Of a stretch of DNA of 64,000 bases, positions 10,573 through 22,654 are shown piece after piece. The notes below the pieces were generated by a model, which saw nothing but the letters and a program-made list of their open reading frames with translations, was not told where the DNA came from and did no database searches. Source of the DNA: Ophiosphaerella korrae (taxonomy: Eukaryota; Ascomycota; Dothideomycetes; Pleosporales; Phaeosphaeriaceae); assembly GCA_028456385.1 (NCBI GenBank), contig JALNQF010000001.1:1054001-1118000 (forward strand), read 5' to 3'. Each line of letters starts with the position of its first letter. The stretch's first letter is position 1. The translations under genes were made by a program, and so were the position numbers.

Positions 10573-10958
10573 AAAGAATATAATGAGGTTGATACAAGAG
10601 GAGGGCGAGACATTGCCGATGGAATCATTAGGAACAGGCGCTGAGTTGGGTTACTGAGAGTAGAATTGTATTACAAGCTATTATAAGTAGGGAGCTAAGG
10701 GAGACACGGTGTGAGCTGCTACGGGAAAAGTTATGTATGAGAAGAACTATCGGGGGTGATAGTATAAGTAGCGATGTCATCATGCGAAGTATTTGTGAAG
10801 ACACGCAAAGAAGCTATTTATGTAGGTTGTAAGTGGGCACGTGATGATTTTAAGACAAACCATCATCACGGCATACATGCCAGTCTCAAGATGTATTGAA
10901 TTTTAATATATTATTGATAATATTTACCCAACCCCGGCGACAGACATGAATAGTGACT
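10573..10958. other. Convergent intergenic region
   Basis: 3' flanks of two convergent genes (the CaaX protein on plus, DUF2235 on minus). AT-rich, with ATTTTAATATATTATTGATAAT-like sequence near 10900. No other feature seen. Confidence 0.4.
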
Positions 10959-13279
10959 TCATGGTTGTTCACAAACAGGGGAACTCCTTCGATCCCCAAA
11001 ATAGTTACCTTGTGGTCCGCATGGCATGACAGCTATTGTTGCGCTTTCATCTGTCCTTGTCCTTGAAGGTGGGTCTTTTCGTAAGAAACACTCGCCAACG
11101 GGATGCCCTTCATCACAAACAACGACCCATTTTCCAATGCCCATGTCTTTGGGGGCATGCCGGACACCTCGGCCTCCGCCCCCTACAATCAAGTTGCCTG
11201 GTCTGTATTTTGGGTCCGCAAGCATGCGTTTAATAACACTGGAGTGGATTATAGCATTGGCAGGAATGTCGCGCGTCTCGCCCTTTGGCAGCGGCCAAAC
11301 AATGGCTTTCCAGGTACCGTCTTCCTGCAAGTCCATCCGACGAAAAGGCATATATTCCATTATGTTCCAGGATATGACACTGATACCACTGACGCCATTC
11401 TTGAATTGAAGAACATCGTGGATCCGCCCTTTGGTTGCAGCGAAATGTAAGTGTTTGTGGAAAGTGGTATTTGGATGTGTGTAATGGTGTTTGGCGAAAT
11501 TATCGTCGTCGACATAGTCTTTGGGAATGTCGCCATTCGTAATATTGTCGGCACCGTTTGAACCATCGTTCACGACTTCAGGAGCGGGCGAGCCAGGATC
11601 AATCTCAATTGGTACGAGAGTTTGACGCCGCGCATTAAAAGGTTCGTCCTCGTCGAGGCAGCAATTTAATGCTGCTAGCTTTTCTTCGTCAAGCACAAGA
11701 CCAGCCTTCTGCGCCTCCCGAACCATCCACACCAGTGGGACATGGCTTAGTGCTGCATCGTGTCCTGGATCAAGAGGCCAGCCGCCACCAATGTCCTGCT
11801 AAATTAGTTTTCATAGATTGCGAAACGTGAAGCCCGATCACTCACAGCATGACAGCCAGGAAACCAAACTTCTTGAATATCTTGTTCGCCTTCGTCATCC
11901 TCTGATGGCGCGGTTTGATGAACATCGAAGGACATGACCGAATTGGCTCCCGAATGGCCATGCCCATCATCACATTGAGAATATCCAGGACTTCGATTGC
12001 GCACACCTGAGGTGTCATGCGGATTTCTAAACCGCTCTGGTGGTGCCAATGTATCACGACGACCCCTATCTTCTCCTCCACTCTTTTCGTCTAGCCCACC
12101 AGCCTTGTGCTCATGAAAAACGTTCTTGGCGTGTCTATGCTTGCGATGGTGTTTATAGTGCGTAGACCTGTCCGGCTTTTCTTGGGAGATCAAATCTTGT
12201 CGAAATTTTGCGCGGCGCTCGTCAATTGAGACGGCATGACGAATGACTCGAGCGCTGCTGCGAGCAGTGTACGGAAATTTACTACGCTGCATCCACGCAT
12301 TCTCGAACGCTGGAACACTGTTGACAGTATCAAAGAGGCCTAAGAAGCGAATCGGACGGACAGGCCGACTGAATGTCTCTCTGAAGGCACACATGAACTC
12401 AAGTAGCTGTCGTTTTTCTGTTTTTTCTCCAGGATTCTGCCCTCTACTTTTTTCTTCGGGTAGTCGACATTGCCACTTCTGGAAGGTCCTGTTCAAATGG
12501 TTAATGCACTGTGTTAGGAGGTGTTCTTCAACTTACTTCCAGGCAAATTGACACATCTCCTCGTTACCAGCCTAATCAAAGATTATTGACAAGTGGTTCT
12601 TGTTTTCGGCTTGCAAATACACTTACGGATAGAAGACCAACATGATCGAGCATCTCAGCGAGGAAGCGCGCGGTATATGCGCCTCTTGAAAAGCCAAAAA
12701 AGTAGATATCATCTCCAGGTGTGTAATAACGCATTAGAAACTATGCGAGATTAGCCAAATATTTGAATGACTATGCTAGACACAGGTACTGCGATCTTGT
12801 ATGATTCAAGGATAACGTTGCCTCAAGATCAAAATTTCCAGAGGGATTCTTACCTTGTACCCAGCCATGACATGTAAGTCGAATGAGGTGCCTGTCAGGG
12901 ATCAGTCCAAGTCCTCCGCATGGATGGAAAACTTACCAACAGCACTGTCTTTTGCTTTTGCATACCACGATTTGAATCTATCTATCCGGCTTGAACGAGT
13001 AAGAGAGCCATTGGCTTTTGTCACGTAGGTGCCAATGCCTGGTTGGTAGTAATGAAATTGGTCGTCGCCATTGCGGTCTAGCATGCGATATATTTTGAGG
13101 ATATTTGAGTCTGCATCCGTTCCTGAGAATTTGTTGCCAGTACCGTCGAAACACAGTACGAACTTTTTGCGTACATGTACTGGCCGGGGCGTAACCACTC
13201 CGTAATCCATATTCATATTGTCGTAATGGACGTTGGAATTCGCTTGAGATGCAGCGGACGAGGGACGCAGAGGCTCCAT
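10959..13279 (-). CDS. DUF2235 alpha/beta-hydrolase family protein
   Basis: A six-exon gene of 669 residues: 13279-12937, 12891-12854, 12740-12627, 12571-12537, 12488-11846, 11795-10959; all introns are GT-AG and keep phase. The ATG at 13279 (MEPLRPSS) is preferred over an upstream in-frame Met at 13504, whose extension looks non-coding. Family landmarks in order are [23 protein letters not shown], the nucleophile elbow [27 protein letters not shown] and [14 protein letters not shown]. These give the Ser and His of a lipase-like triad; the fold is shared with type VI secretion phospholipase effectors. Between HAVSIDERR and EVWFPG lies a basic, His/Arg/Asp-rich insert of about 75 residues that looks disordered. 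A hydrolase acting on lipids or esters is likely; the substrate is unknown. Confidence 0.88.
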
Positions 13280-15222
13280 GTCTCCAGCACCGAGTTTTCG
13301 AGGCGAGTGGTCGAATTCTAAAATAAAGAAGCAGAAGATATATGCAGTTATGACGCAAACAAATGTTGACGGAGCGGATAGGCGGAGGATGCTCCTGCTC
13401 TTGCTCTTGCAGCCACAAGATAAGTGACTTGCTTTCGGAGCGAGAACCACTAACTGCCTTGCATTGAGTGAAGATCGCACTGGTTGCTGGAAGCGAGAAG
13501 GCACCTATATGGCAGAAGAATCTTGTTCATTGGTAGATGCGCCAAAAGGTCTATTGTTCCGAGAGGCCCCGCTAGTGCGAGATTGTTTACGATATGCAGT
13601 TCTAGCAGATTAACTTTTCATCGGTGTGGCCAGGTGATCGATCGCCTGCAGATGATCTGCCAACCACCGATCCGGATTTGCTTGCACAAACATGGACCAG
13701 GAAGCAACTCAACAATCGTGTTTGAGAACATAGCTGTCTGTCCACTTCAGTTGGCGAGCCAGGGGAACGGACACGGGACGAACTGATATCCGCCGGGATC
13801 AACTTCACAGTCACGAAGCAGATGTATCTTCGGTCCTCATTGGCTTTGATCAGATGCATTGCTGCTGATCGATGTGTATGCAGTGGACCGATTGCACATA
13901 GTGCTGCAGGAGGTCGGCGATGCTAGGAAGCGTAGCCATCCCAAAAGAGCAGATCAGCATGCACAGATGCGCTAGGCAAATGACGGGCCGCAACTCGCTT
14001 TTATCCCTGTCTCAAATCTTACACCTCCTCTCACCAGCCATGGGGACGGCCTCAGGTGGGCTGATTCGTGTAGGATATATTGTCGAATACGAATAAGGCT
14101 CCACCTCCTTGCTTTTTCTTGTCTCACGTTCGGGTTTGTCTGTTCACAAAATTGCTCGTTCAACTGTGCACAACATACCCAAGCCATTGAGAGGCATGTG
14201 TTTGCGGCCGGACGCCACAAGCGCATGCTTCTATGCGAGTTACGTCTTTGCACCCATAATTGCCCGGACTCTACTCGCCAAGTGTTACACTTCAACTGCA
14301 TTTGGATGCCGATCGCCTACATAAGCTTTTGATTCGTCTTGCGCTACCCTTTTGGGTGCGGGTGTTGTTGAAGGCGGTTTGCACGAAAACATTAGGCCCT
14401 GGCTGTCCGCTTCATCGGTTAGTGCTAGTTATGGCGTATGTATGTTCCCAGCCTAGGTTTTATTTCCCCCAAGTCGCTGGCTGACGCCTGCAACTATGCT
14501 AGGTAGCTGCTGTGCGACCAGTGTCTATGCACAACTCTTGATCCCGTGTCGTGCAAGTCCAATCAAGAACTCTGTCAATGGAGATGCTCATATGCTGTAC
14601 GATTAATCTGCAAGCGTTTTGAGTGGACCAACGCGGCTCGCAAAGTGGAGCATAGCTGCAGCATCGTATCTTACAGCCAATATGGCCTTGGCCTACATAC
14701 CCGCTGAGGTCTTGAACGAGCTTCTCTTAGCGAACAGCAGCTCGGACTGGTTGGCGGTTCTCCACTCAGCCAGCCACCACCAATGAGACCCTATGTAATT
14801 GAGCATGTCGAGCCACTGGCTGGGCACCCATCCGCAACACTACCCAATCTGTTTCCCTGTGGGCACCAAACCATACGCACTGACTGGATAGCTTCCTATG
14901 AGCTTCGCCGACACGTAGGTCGATCGTGCAGTCTCAGCTCCTGCATGTGCTGATCACAAGGGCGGGCTCGACACTGCCCAGGTATCCCAGGGCCTGGCTT
15001 CTTCACTAATGGAATAGAGTGACACCTTGGACAGCTCCTACTTAGATCTCATCACATCCCGCCACTTGTACCTTTTGTCATCTCATTTCCTTCCGAAGCA
15101 CTGCCTTCCCTAAATACCACTTTCCCCAAATAACTTTCATCCCGAAACCCTGGCTGCCACTTGAACCTATTTTATCCATCCTCTGCTTTCTGTCGAGGGC
15201 CGCGCAAGTCAATCACCTCAAG
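13280..15222. other. Divergent intergenic region between DUF2235 and oxygenase genes
   Basis: About 1.9 kb shared upstream of two divergent genes. No coding frame here has family support. The 200 bases before 15223 are pyrimidine-rich (runs of TCCC/CTTTCC), as is usual for ascomycete core promoters and 5' UTRs. No tRNA or repeat noticed. Confidence 0.45.
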
Positions 15223-18200
15223 ATGCCAGGCCAACTGCGATCGCTCCTGGGTACCATTAGGAAGAAGCCCACTAAAGCAAGTGATGGGCGATCCGACGAA
15301 GCTGCAAGTGGCGTAAAGAACGACAAGAAGACAACCATCGGGCATGATATCAAGAATATTGGTGTGAAGAACGCCAAATTCGCAGTCGAAGCAATCACAA
15401 CTCTGGCATCTGGCGAGCCCCTCGACGACAAAGACTTGCTCCTTGAAAATGGTGTCGAAATGTTGCAGGGGCTGCCTCCCAACAGCGGTTTGAGTGCGAA
15501 AGTTTCAGACGGCTTCATTGCGATGCTCTGGAAAGACCTGCCCCATCCCACACCTACTCATGCAGGCCCATCTTCACGATACCGCCGACATGATGGCTCA
15601 GGGAACAATCCTCATAATCCGGAAATGGGAAAGGCTGGGTCTCCATATGCAAGGAACGTACCGCCGTTAAAACCTAAAGGTATAACTTTTGCTAGCGCGT
15701 TTTGCTCTGTGGTTGGCTGACATTGATAGGACCTAATTTACCCGACGTAGAGGATGTATACGAAGCCCTTTTGAAGCGCAAGGGCCCCTTTCGCCCTCAT
15801 CCTTCAGGCCTAAACCGCCTATTTTTTTCTTTCGCGACTGTCGTCATCCACGAATGCTTCCAGACGTCAAGATCAGATCCATGGATCAATGAAACCTCTA
15901 GTTACGTCGATCTTAGCACACTATATGGCAACACAGAGAAGGAGCAAGTACGCGTGCGTACGTATCGTAATGGAACAATCTACCCGGATTCAATTGCTTC
16001 GGAAAGAATTATGATGATGCCCCCTGGGGTTATCGCTGTAGTGCTCATGTTCTCGAGGAATCACAATCATGTTGCAGAGTCTCTGCTCTCGGTCAACGAG
16101 GATGGCAAGTACAAGCCCTGGGATTCTTTGGACGAGGCCGGAAGGAAATGGTAAGAAGTGCGAGATCCACTAACCCCGATGAATTCGCTGACAACGAAAA
16201 AGGCAAGACGAGGATATTTTTCAGATCACACGAAATATCAATGTCGGGTTCTTCGCATCGGTTGTTCTTCGAGACTACGTCGCAGCAATCCTCAACACTC
16301 CACGAGCCAACTCCGAGTGGTCTTTGGATCTTGGCAAAGAAATCAAACAGGGCGGAACTCGTCTTGAGCGAGGTACAGGCAGTCACGTATCCGTCGAGTT
16401 TGCTGTGCTCTATCACTGGCACGCTGCACTAAGCGCCGCAGATGATAAGTGGATGGAGGATATATTCCGATCTGTCTACCCAAAATTGCAGTCTGTCGAC
16501 GACGTAACGATTGAAATGTTTCACAACGTCATGAAGGTCTACGGACACGATCTAATGAGCAAGCCCCCTAAAGAGTGGACTTTTAGCACACTGCACCGAG
16601 GTGCGGATGGTAGATTCAACGATGCCGAGTTGGCCGAGCTGATCAAGACCTGCACGGAAGAGCCAGCTCATGCATTTGGTGCACATGGCACTCCCGCATC
16701 TTTGAAAGTTGTCGATCTCCTAGGGCAACTGCAAGCGCGTGATATGTTCAACGTTTGCACGCTCAACGAGTTTCGCAGGTACCTCAATCTCAAGCCATAT
16801 CAGAACTTTGAAGATTGGTGCTCAGACAAGGAAACAGCAAGGGCCGCCGAGCTCTTGTATGGCCACATTGAAAACATGGAACTTTATCCAGGGTTGATGG
16901 CCGAGTGTACAAAGCCTGCAATGCCCGGTAGTGGTGTATGTCCCGGGCAGACTACTGGGCGAGGTATTCTTGATGATGCGGTAGCTCTTGTTCGTGGCGA
17001 CCGATATCTAAGCTACGATTTCAACAGTAATACCTTGACGAATTGGGGTGCGGGATTGCTATCAGAGACGACTCCTGGCTCTTATGGCGGAGTGTTTCCC
17101 AAGCTCCTTTTCCAAGGTCTTCCCGGCGGCTTCACAGGCACTTCGCCATATGCGCTTCTTCCATTCTATACCCCGGAAGCTGCACAAGGCATCCTGAAGG
17201 GTAACAAGAGTATCGATAAGTATGACCTTAAACGACCACCAAACGATTACGAAATCGTCAGTGTTCAGACCCAAGAAGGCTGCAAGAAGATCTTTGAGGA
17301 CCGAGAAAGTTTTGTGGTAATGTATCAGGCCGCAATTAGAAATTGCACAGCGGGCCACGACTTCATGATTGGATGGGATGAGGCCAAGAAACACGATGAG
17401 CGCTCAAACATTCTTCACAAAGTGTTCTTTGAAGATGGCTTTGAGAAAAATATCTCAGAATTTTTCAGCACTACTGTGAGTCAGCTCATCAAGAAGAACT
17501 CACTGAAGGGCGCTAAAGGTAGAATTTCCATTGATATTGTTCGCGATGTCACCAATATCGCACCCATCTTGTGGCTTGCAGAACGTTTTGCGCTTCCGCT
17601 CAAGACCCAAGAGCAGCCCCGCGGCGTTTTGTCTATTCACGAAGCATTTACCGCCTACCTAGTGCTGTTCATGTATCAGAGCTTCAATATCATGCCAGTC
17701 AATGAGTGGAAGCTCCGAGAAGGCGCGATGAAGGCGGCGGCTCCGCTACGCTCCATTTTCGAAACTCATCTAAAGACTCAAACTGGCAGATTGGAAGGCT
17801 TTGTCGATTGGATGGCTAAGGGCAGTGCATTCGAAGTTGGACCTCATGCGGACCGCATTTATCATGCGCTTTCCGATACCAAACTTCCACTTGGTGACCA
17901 AGTCGGAGACTGTATCGGCATGGGTGCGCCTGTCGCTGGCAATTTGACGCAGCAAGCATCGCTTTTGATTGATCTCTACCTCAGTCCAGGCTACGAACAG
18001 TATAAGAAGCGTATCGTCGAACTTGCACACATGGATCCTGCCTCTTCAGACCGCGAACTACAGGGCTTTGTCTATGAGGGAATGCGTCACTGTGGCGTTG
18101 TTCCAGGTCTACCTCGCATTGCTACCCGAGACATCACTGTCAACGATGGTGTTCGCGGCCCCGTCCATATTAAGAAGGGCCATACAGTCCTAATCGCTAC

Positions 18201-18603
18201 TTCCAAAGCTGCAATGGATCCCGTAGCTTTCCCCAACCCTGAACTCCTAGACCCACACCGTCCTTTCAAGGACTACACACTTCTTGGTCACGGCCTGCAC
18301 TTCTGCTTTGGTGCTCGCCTTGTTGGCCCATCGATTGCGGCCACTCTTCGCGAGGTTTTCAAGCTAAGGAACGTCCGCAGAGCGCCCGGCAGACAGGGAC
18401 GCTTCATCACTACCGAACATAAACTAGCGGGCATTACTATGCGACACTACCTTGATTCGAACTCAAAGGAGAGCCCGATTCCAACTAGTTTGAGATTGCA
18501 CTACGACGACGAGACGGTCGTTAACGGTGCCAATAGTATCAACGGCCATGCGACAGCGAATGGTAACAATGTGTATGGTAATGCCTACACTACCGCCCCT
18601 TAA
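15223..18603 (+). CDS. ppo: Psi-factor-producing fatty-acid oxygenase (linoleate diol synthase family)
   Basis: Three exons (15223-15679, 15730-16150, 16203-18603) encode 1092 residues, the usual length of Ppo proteins. The N-terminal half is an animal-type haem peroxidase/dioxygenase with distal His193 (VVIHECFQ), SSYVDLSTLYGN, and the catalytic Tyr363/proximal His366 block EFAVLYHWH. The C-terminal half is a P450-like hydroperoxide isomerase with the Asn873-x-x-Gln876 pair (GNLTQQ) in the I-helix region, ExxR at 918-921 (EGMR) and the haem-thiolate Cys994 in HGLHFCFG. Since the thiolate Cys is kept, both activities (dioxygenation of oleic/linoleic acid, then isomerisation to a diol) are plausible. 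The products act as oxylipin signals for sporulation. The last about 40 residues are Asn/Thr-rich and disordered-looking. I cannot say which paralogue (A, B or C) it is. Confidence 0.93.
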
Positions 18604-18973
18604 ATTGTATTATTGAGGATTAGGGCTTTACTATGTCGTCAGGTGTCCCTATCCCTGACGATCGAATGAAAGAACTATCGGTTTCTTCATTATTTCCTGC
18701 TATGATACCATATGATTAGTACAATGAGTGTAGTTTAATGGGAATTGAAAAGTTTACTTCTGTTTTCTTAGTATTACAAAAGCCTTTCTATCATTGTGGG
18801 TTGGTATGCTAATAAGCTCTCCAGTTTGAATGCCAAGCCCTAAAACGGTGACATATCGATTTCATTGTCATTAACTTCATCCAGTAACAGCACGACACCG
18901 CGCCTCTACTCGATTGAATTCTCAAATTTCTGGGAAAAGCTCCTTCACACAATCCCAGAACATCAACTTTAAA
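18604..18973. other. Intergenic region
   Basis: 3' flank of the oxygenase gene and promoter of the P-type ATPase gene, both on plus. A CA-rich stretch with short A runs precedes the ATG at 18974. No other feature seen. Confidence 0.4.
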
Positions 18974-21900
18974 ATGGCTTGCGGGGAAAGTTGTTGTGGG
19001 TCAGGCTTCAATACAGATTCAACAACTCAATCTCAAGATGTGTCTGGCCCTGCTATTTTCACCAAGCACACGGAGGGGCTTGAAAAAACCTTGAGCACCG
19101 AGGAGAAAGGTGAAGAAGGCAAGAGCCCGAGAGAATGCGAATGTAAGCCCTCGAACTCAAATGATGCTAAATCAATGGACAAAGCATCAGAGTACTGTTC
19201 CAAACAAAGTCCATAAGACAGTGAACTTATCTTAACCAAAAATGCAGGTTGCGGAAAGTCACGTTGCTCAACATCGCCAATCTCATCTATCAAAGACTCG
19301 AAGTCAGGCTGTTGCAGCAATTCGAAAATACCACTCGAATCAAAAGGAGACCCACTAGTACTGACTTCGGGCGCGACAAATTCTCCATGCTGCCCGCCAG
19401 AGAACAAACCAGGTCCCTCTAAAGACAATAAGAAGATAGAGGATAACTGTTGTTCTGTGCCTATTACCAAAGCAGGTTGTCCGACCGCCTGTCTCTATTC
19501 CGCGAATGAGACAAGCTTGAATGGGTGTAATGACAGAGTGGGGAGTCTAGGGGAAAAGGATTGCGATAATGGCTGCTGCGATCAAGAGGTTCTCGCATGC
19601 GCTGACAGTTGTTGTATAGGAGACGCGGAGGATTCGGATGAGGCATGCTGCGCAGGCAATGATAACCCTGAAGGGTGTTGCAATGGCGACAAAAAAGGCG
19701 CTGATGTCAATACTCTCGAAGTCAGTCCGGATGCATCCAGCAACCTCGACTTAGAAAAAGCAGGCTCTGGTAAAGAGCACATCATCCTTAGCGTTTCTGG
19801 CATGACATGCACTGGGTGCGAGACAAAATTGAAGCGCACACTAAGCACACTCGCCTATGTTAGCAACCTCAAGATCAGTTTGATTCTAGCGCGTGCAGAG
19901 CTTGATATCGCCCAAGGTGCAGCGACCGCAGATGATGTTATCAGGCATCTTCATCGAACAACCGAATTCAAATGCGAGCGCGTCTCGAATCAGGGATCTA
20001 TGCTTGATCTCATTTGTTCCGGCGACCCTAAAGCTGTATTCAATAACGATTGGCCTAAAGGTGTACTCGAAGTTTCTTGCATCGACAAAAATTCTATACG
20101 AATTGCCTTTGATGCGAAAATAGTTGGGGCGCGCGATCTGCTCGAGCAGGAATGGGCACGCTCACTCAGCCTTGCACCACCTCGATCCGATGCATCACTC
20201 GACGCGGGCAGCCGACACGTTCTACATATGGGACTCATGACCTTGCTCTCAGCGGTACTCACGATACCAGTGTTAGTCATGGCTTGGGCACCACTCCCAG
20301 AGCGGAAGATAGCGTATGGGTCAGCGTCTCTTGCACTGGCGACTATCGTCCAAGTCGTCATTGCTGGACCATTCTACCCAAAAGCTATCAAAGCTTTAGT
20401 CTTCTCTAAGGTCATTGAGATGGACCTACTCATTGTTCTTAGCACTAGTACCGCATACATCTTCTCGGTCGTGTCGTTCGGCTACCTAGCCGTTAGTCAG
20501 CCGCTTTCGACTGGCGAGTTCTTTGAAACGAGCACTCTGCTCGTGACATTGATCATGCTTGGTCGTTGGGTAGCTTCACTAGCCCGCCAGAAGGCGGCAG
20601 AATCCGTCTCCATTCGAGCGCTGCAGACACAGACTGCTATAGTCATTGATTCCAGCAATACAGAAAAGGAGATAGACGCAAGATTGTTGCAGTACGGCGA
20701 CATCTTCAAAGTCTCCCCAGATTCCCGGATTCCTACTGATGGCACCGTAATTTCTGGCGCTTCTGAAGTGGACGAATCCATACTAACAGGAGAATCTATG
20801 CTCGTGGAGAAGCATTCCGGTTCTCCACTTATTGCTGGATCGATCAATGGAATGGGTATGCTCACAGCTCGTTTAACGCGACTTCCTGGAGATAATACGA
20901 TTACTACTATCGCCTGCATGGTCGATGAAGCCAAGCTTTCGAAGCCCAAAATTCAAGATATCGCAGACAAAGTAGCGAGCTATTTCGTCCCTGTTATCGT
21001 AGCTTTGACAATTACCACATTTGTCATATGGGTTGCCATCGGCGTCGCTGTGCGCCAGCAGACAGGCTCGGAAGCTACCATTGGGGCAATTACTTATGCC
21101 ATCACCGTGCTCATCGTGTCGTGCCCCTGCGCGATCGGTCTCGCTGTTCCAATGGTCATCGTCGTTGCTTCGGGCGTTGCAGCTCGAAAGGGTGTTGTTT
21201 TCAAATCGGCGAACAGTATTGAAATTGCATACAAAACAACAGATGTAGTATTCGACAAAACGGGCACTTTAACTTTGGGAAAGTTGATGGTTGTTGACGA
21301 TGCTTATTCCGGCGACAATCCTGAATTGACCAAATCATTGCTTCTTGGGTTGGTAACAGGAATCAAACACCCTGTATCGATGGCTGTTACTGCTCATTTC
21401 TGCTCACAAAATGTTTCAAGTATTATAGTGAGAGATGTTCAAGCCGTGGTCGGGAAAGGAGTCCAAGGAAAATCTAATGGGCGAACGCTTCGGGCTGGGA
21501 ATTCAACATGGCTGGGTATCTCATCTCACCCAACCGTAGAAAGCATGTTGTCCAAAGGACTTACTGCATTCTGTTTCACTATGGACGAGGAAGTAGTCGC
21601 AGTACTCGGACTTCGCGATACGCTTCGACCAGATTGCTTGGAAACCGTGGCTCAGCTTCAGCAACGTGGTCTTCATGTTCACATTCTCTCGGGCGACGAT
21701 GATGAGGCTGTCCGAACAATTGCAGCTCAGCTGAGAGTGCCGGACAATCAGGTTCGCTCTCGCTGCTCACCTGGAGACAAGAAAGTCTATCTCCAGGATC
21801 TTCTCGCAGCCGCATCACCGTCGCCTAAGGGGCAACCACGAACACCAGTAGTGATGTTCGTTGGGGATGGAACCAATGATGCTGTAGCTCTTGCACAAGC

Positions 21901-22198
21901 TACCATTGGAGTCCATGTGTCGAGTGGCACTGACATTGCACAATTGGCTGCCGATGTGGTGCTTGTACGATCAGATCTCTCGTGCATTCTTACGCTCATT
22001 GCTATGAGTAGAAAGGCGATGTATACAGTGGCATTCAACTTTGCATGGAGCTTCTTCTATAACCTGTTTGCCGTCCTGTTAGGTGCAGGTGCATTTGTGA
22101 ATGCGCGCATTCCACCTGAGTATGCTGGATTGGGAGAGTTGGTTAGTGTCTTGCCTGTGATTATCGCAGCCAGCTTGTTGAGATGGGCACGAATTTGA
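18974..22198 (+). CDS. Heavy-metal P1B-type ATPase with Cys-rich N-terminus
   Basis: Two exons, most simply 18974-19142 and 19248-22198 (GTAAGC donor, ATGCAG acceptor), give 1039 residues. A weaker donor at 19209 keeps the same frame and would add 22 residues. The first about 230 residues are studded with Cys pairs (ACGESCCGS, SGCCSNS, SPCCPP, DNCCS, DNGCCDQE, ADSCCIG, EACCAG, EGCCNG). One HMA metal-binding domain follows (MTCTGC, Cys244/Cys247). Then come membrane segments, TGES, the ion-path motif Cys682-Pro-Cys684 (SCPCAIGL), phosphorylation Asp726 (DKTGTLT), the HP motif of P1B pumps (GIKHPV) and GDGTNDA at 929-935. Such pumps export Cu(I) or Cd(II). The Cys-rich tail recalls fungal CrpA/Pca1-type detoxification ATPases rather than Golgi Ccc2 types. 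Confidence 0.92.
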
Positions 22199-22654
22199 TA
22201 GGTGTAGTGGTCAGGTATATTTCTTGTCCATGGGCCGTCTCTCGACCAGGTATGACTTCTGGTCTCGGTTTCCCCTGAGTCTTTTAGGGCAGTTCAATAA
22301 AAACCATAGCGGATGCGATCAATGTCTAGCGGTTGTGCTCACATTAGGGCTGTGGTAAACTAAATTAGCCCCATATTTACGTCACCGCGGTATCCTTGGG
22401 AGCCCAGACATTAGTGACGGATCAACAGGTACAACCACGATCCACGATGGTTTTGGACATGAGATCTATCTGGAAAAATAGCGCTTACCCTTTTTCTCAG
22501 TCAGAAGGATCTAGACAGCGGTGCCTGTCTCGTTTGAGCGCGGCAACGGCGACCTATGAGCACCGTGACGTCACAGCCATGCAACCGTAAAGGATCACTA
22601 GTCCCGTGAGAGAATACAACATGACCACTCCAGGATCCTGAACACCCACTATGC
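22199..22654. other. Intergenic region
   Basis: 3' flank of the ATPase and promoter of the next plus-strand gene. Contains a TGACGTCA (CRE-like) octamer at about 22567 (GTGACGTCACAG), a possible bZIP site about 80-160 bp before the next start. Nothing else seen. Confidence 0.4.

Noticed and set aside
12902..13504. Longer DUF2235 start at 13504
   Set aside because: The extra 75 residues contain a lone hydrophobic stretch but look like translated 5' [11 protein letters not shown] at 13279 directly precedes the conserved domain.
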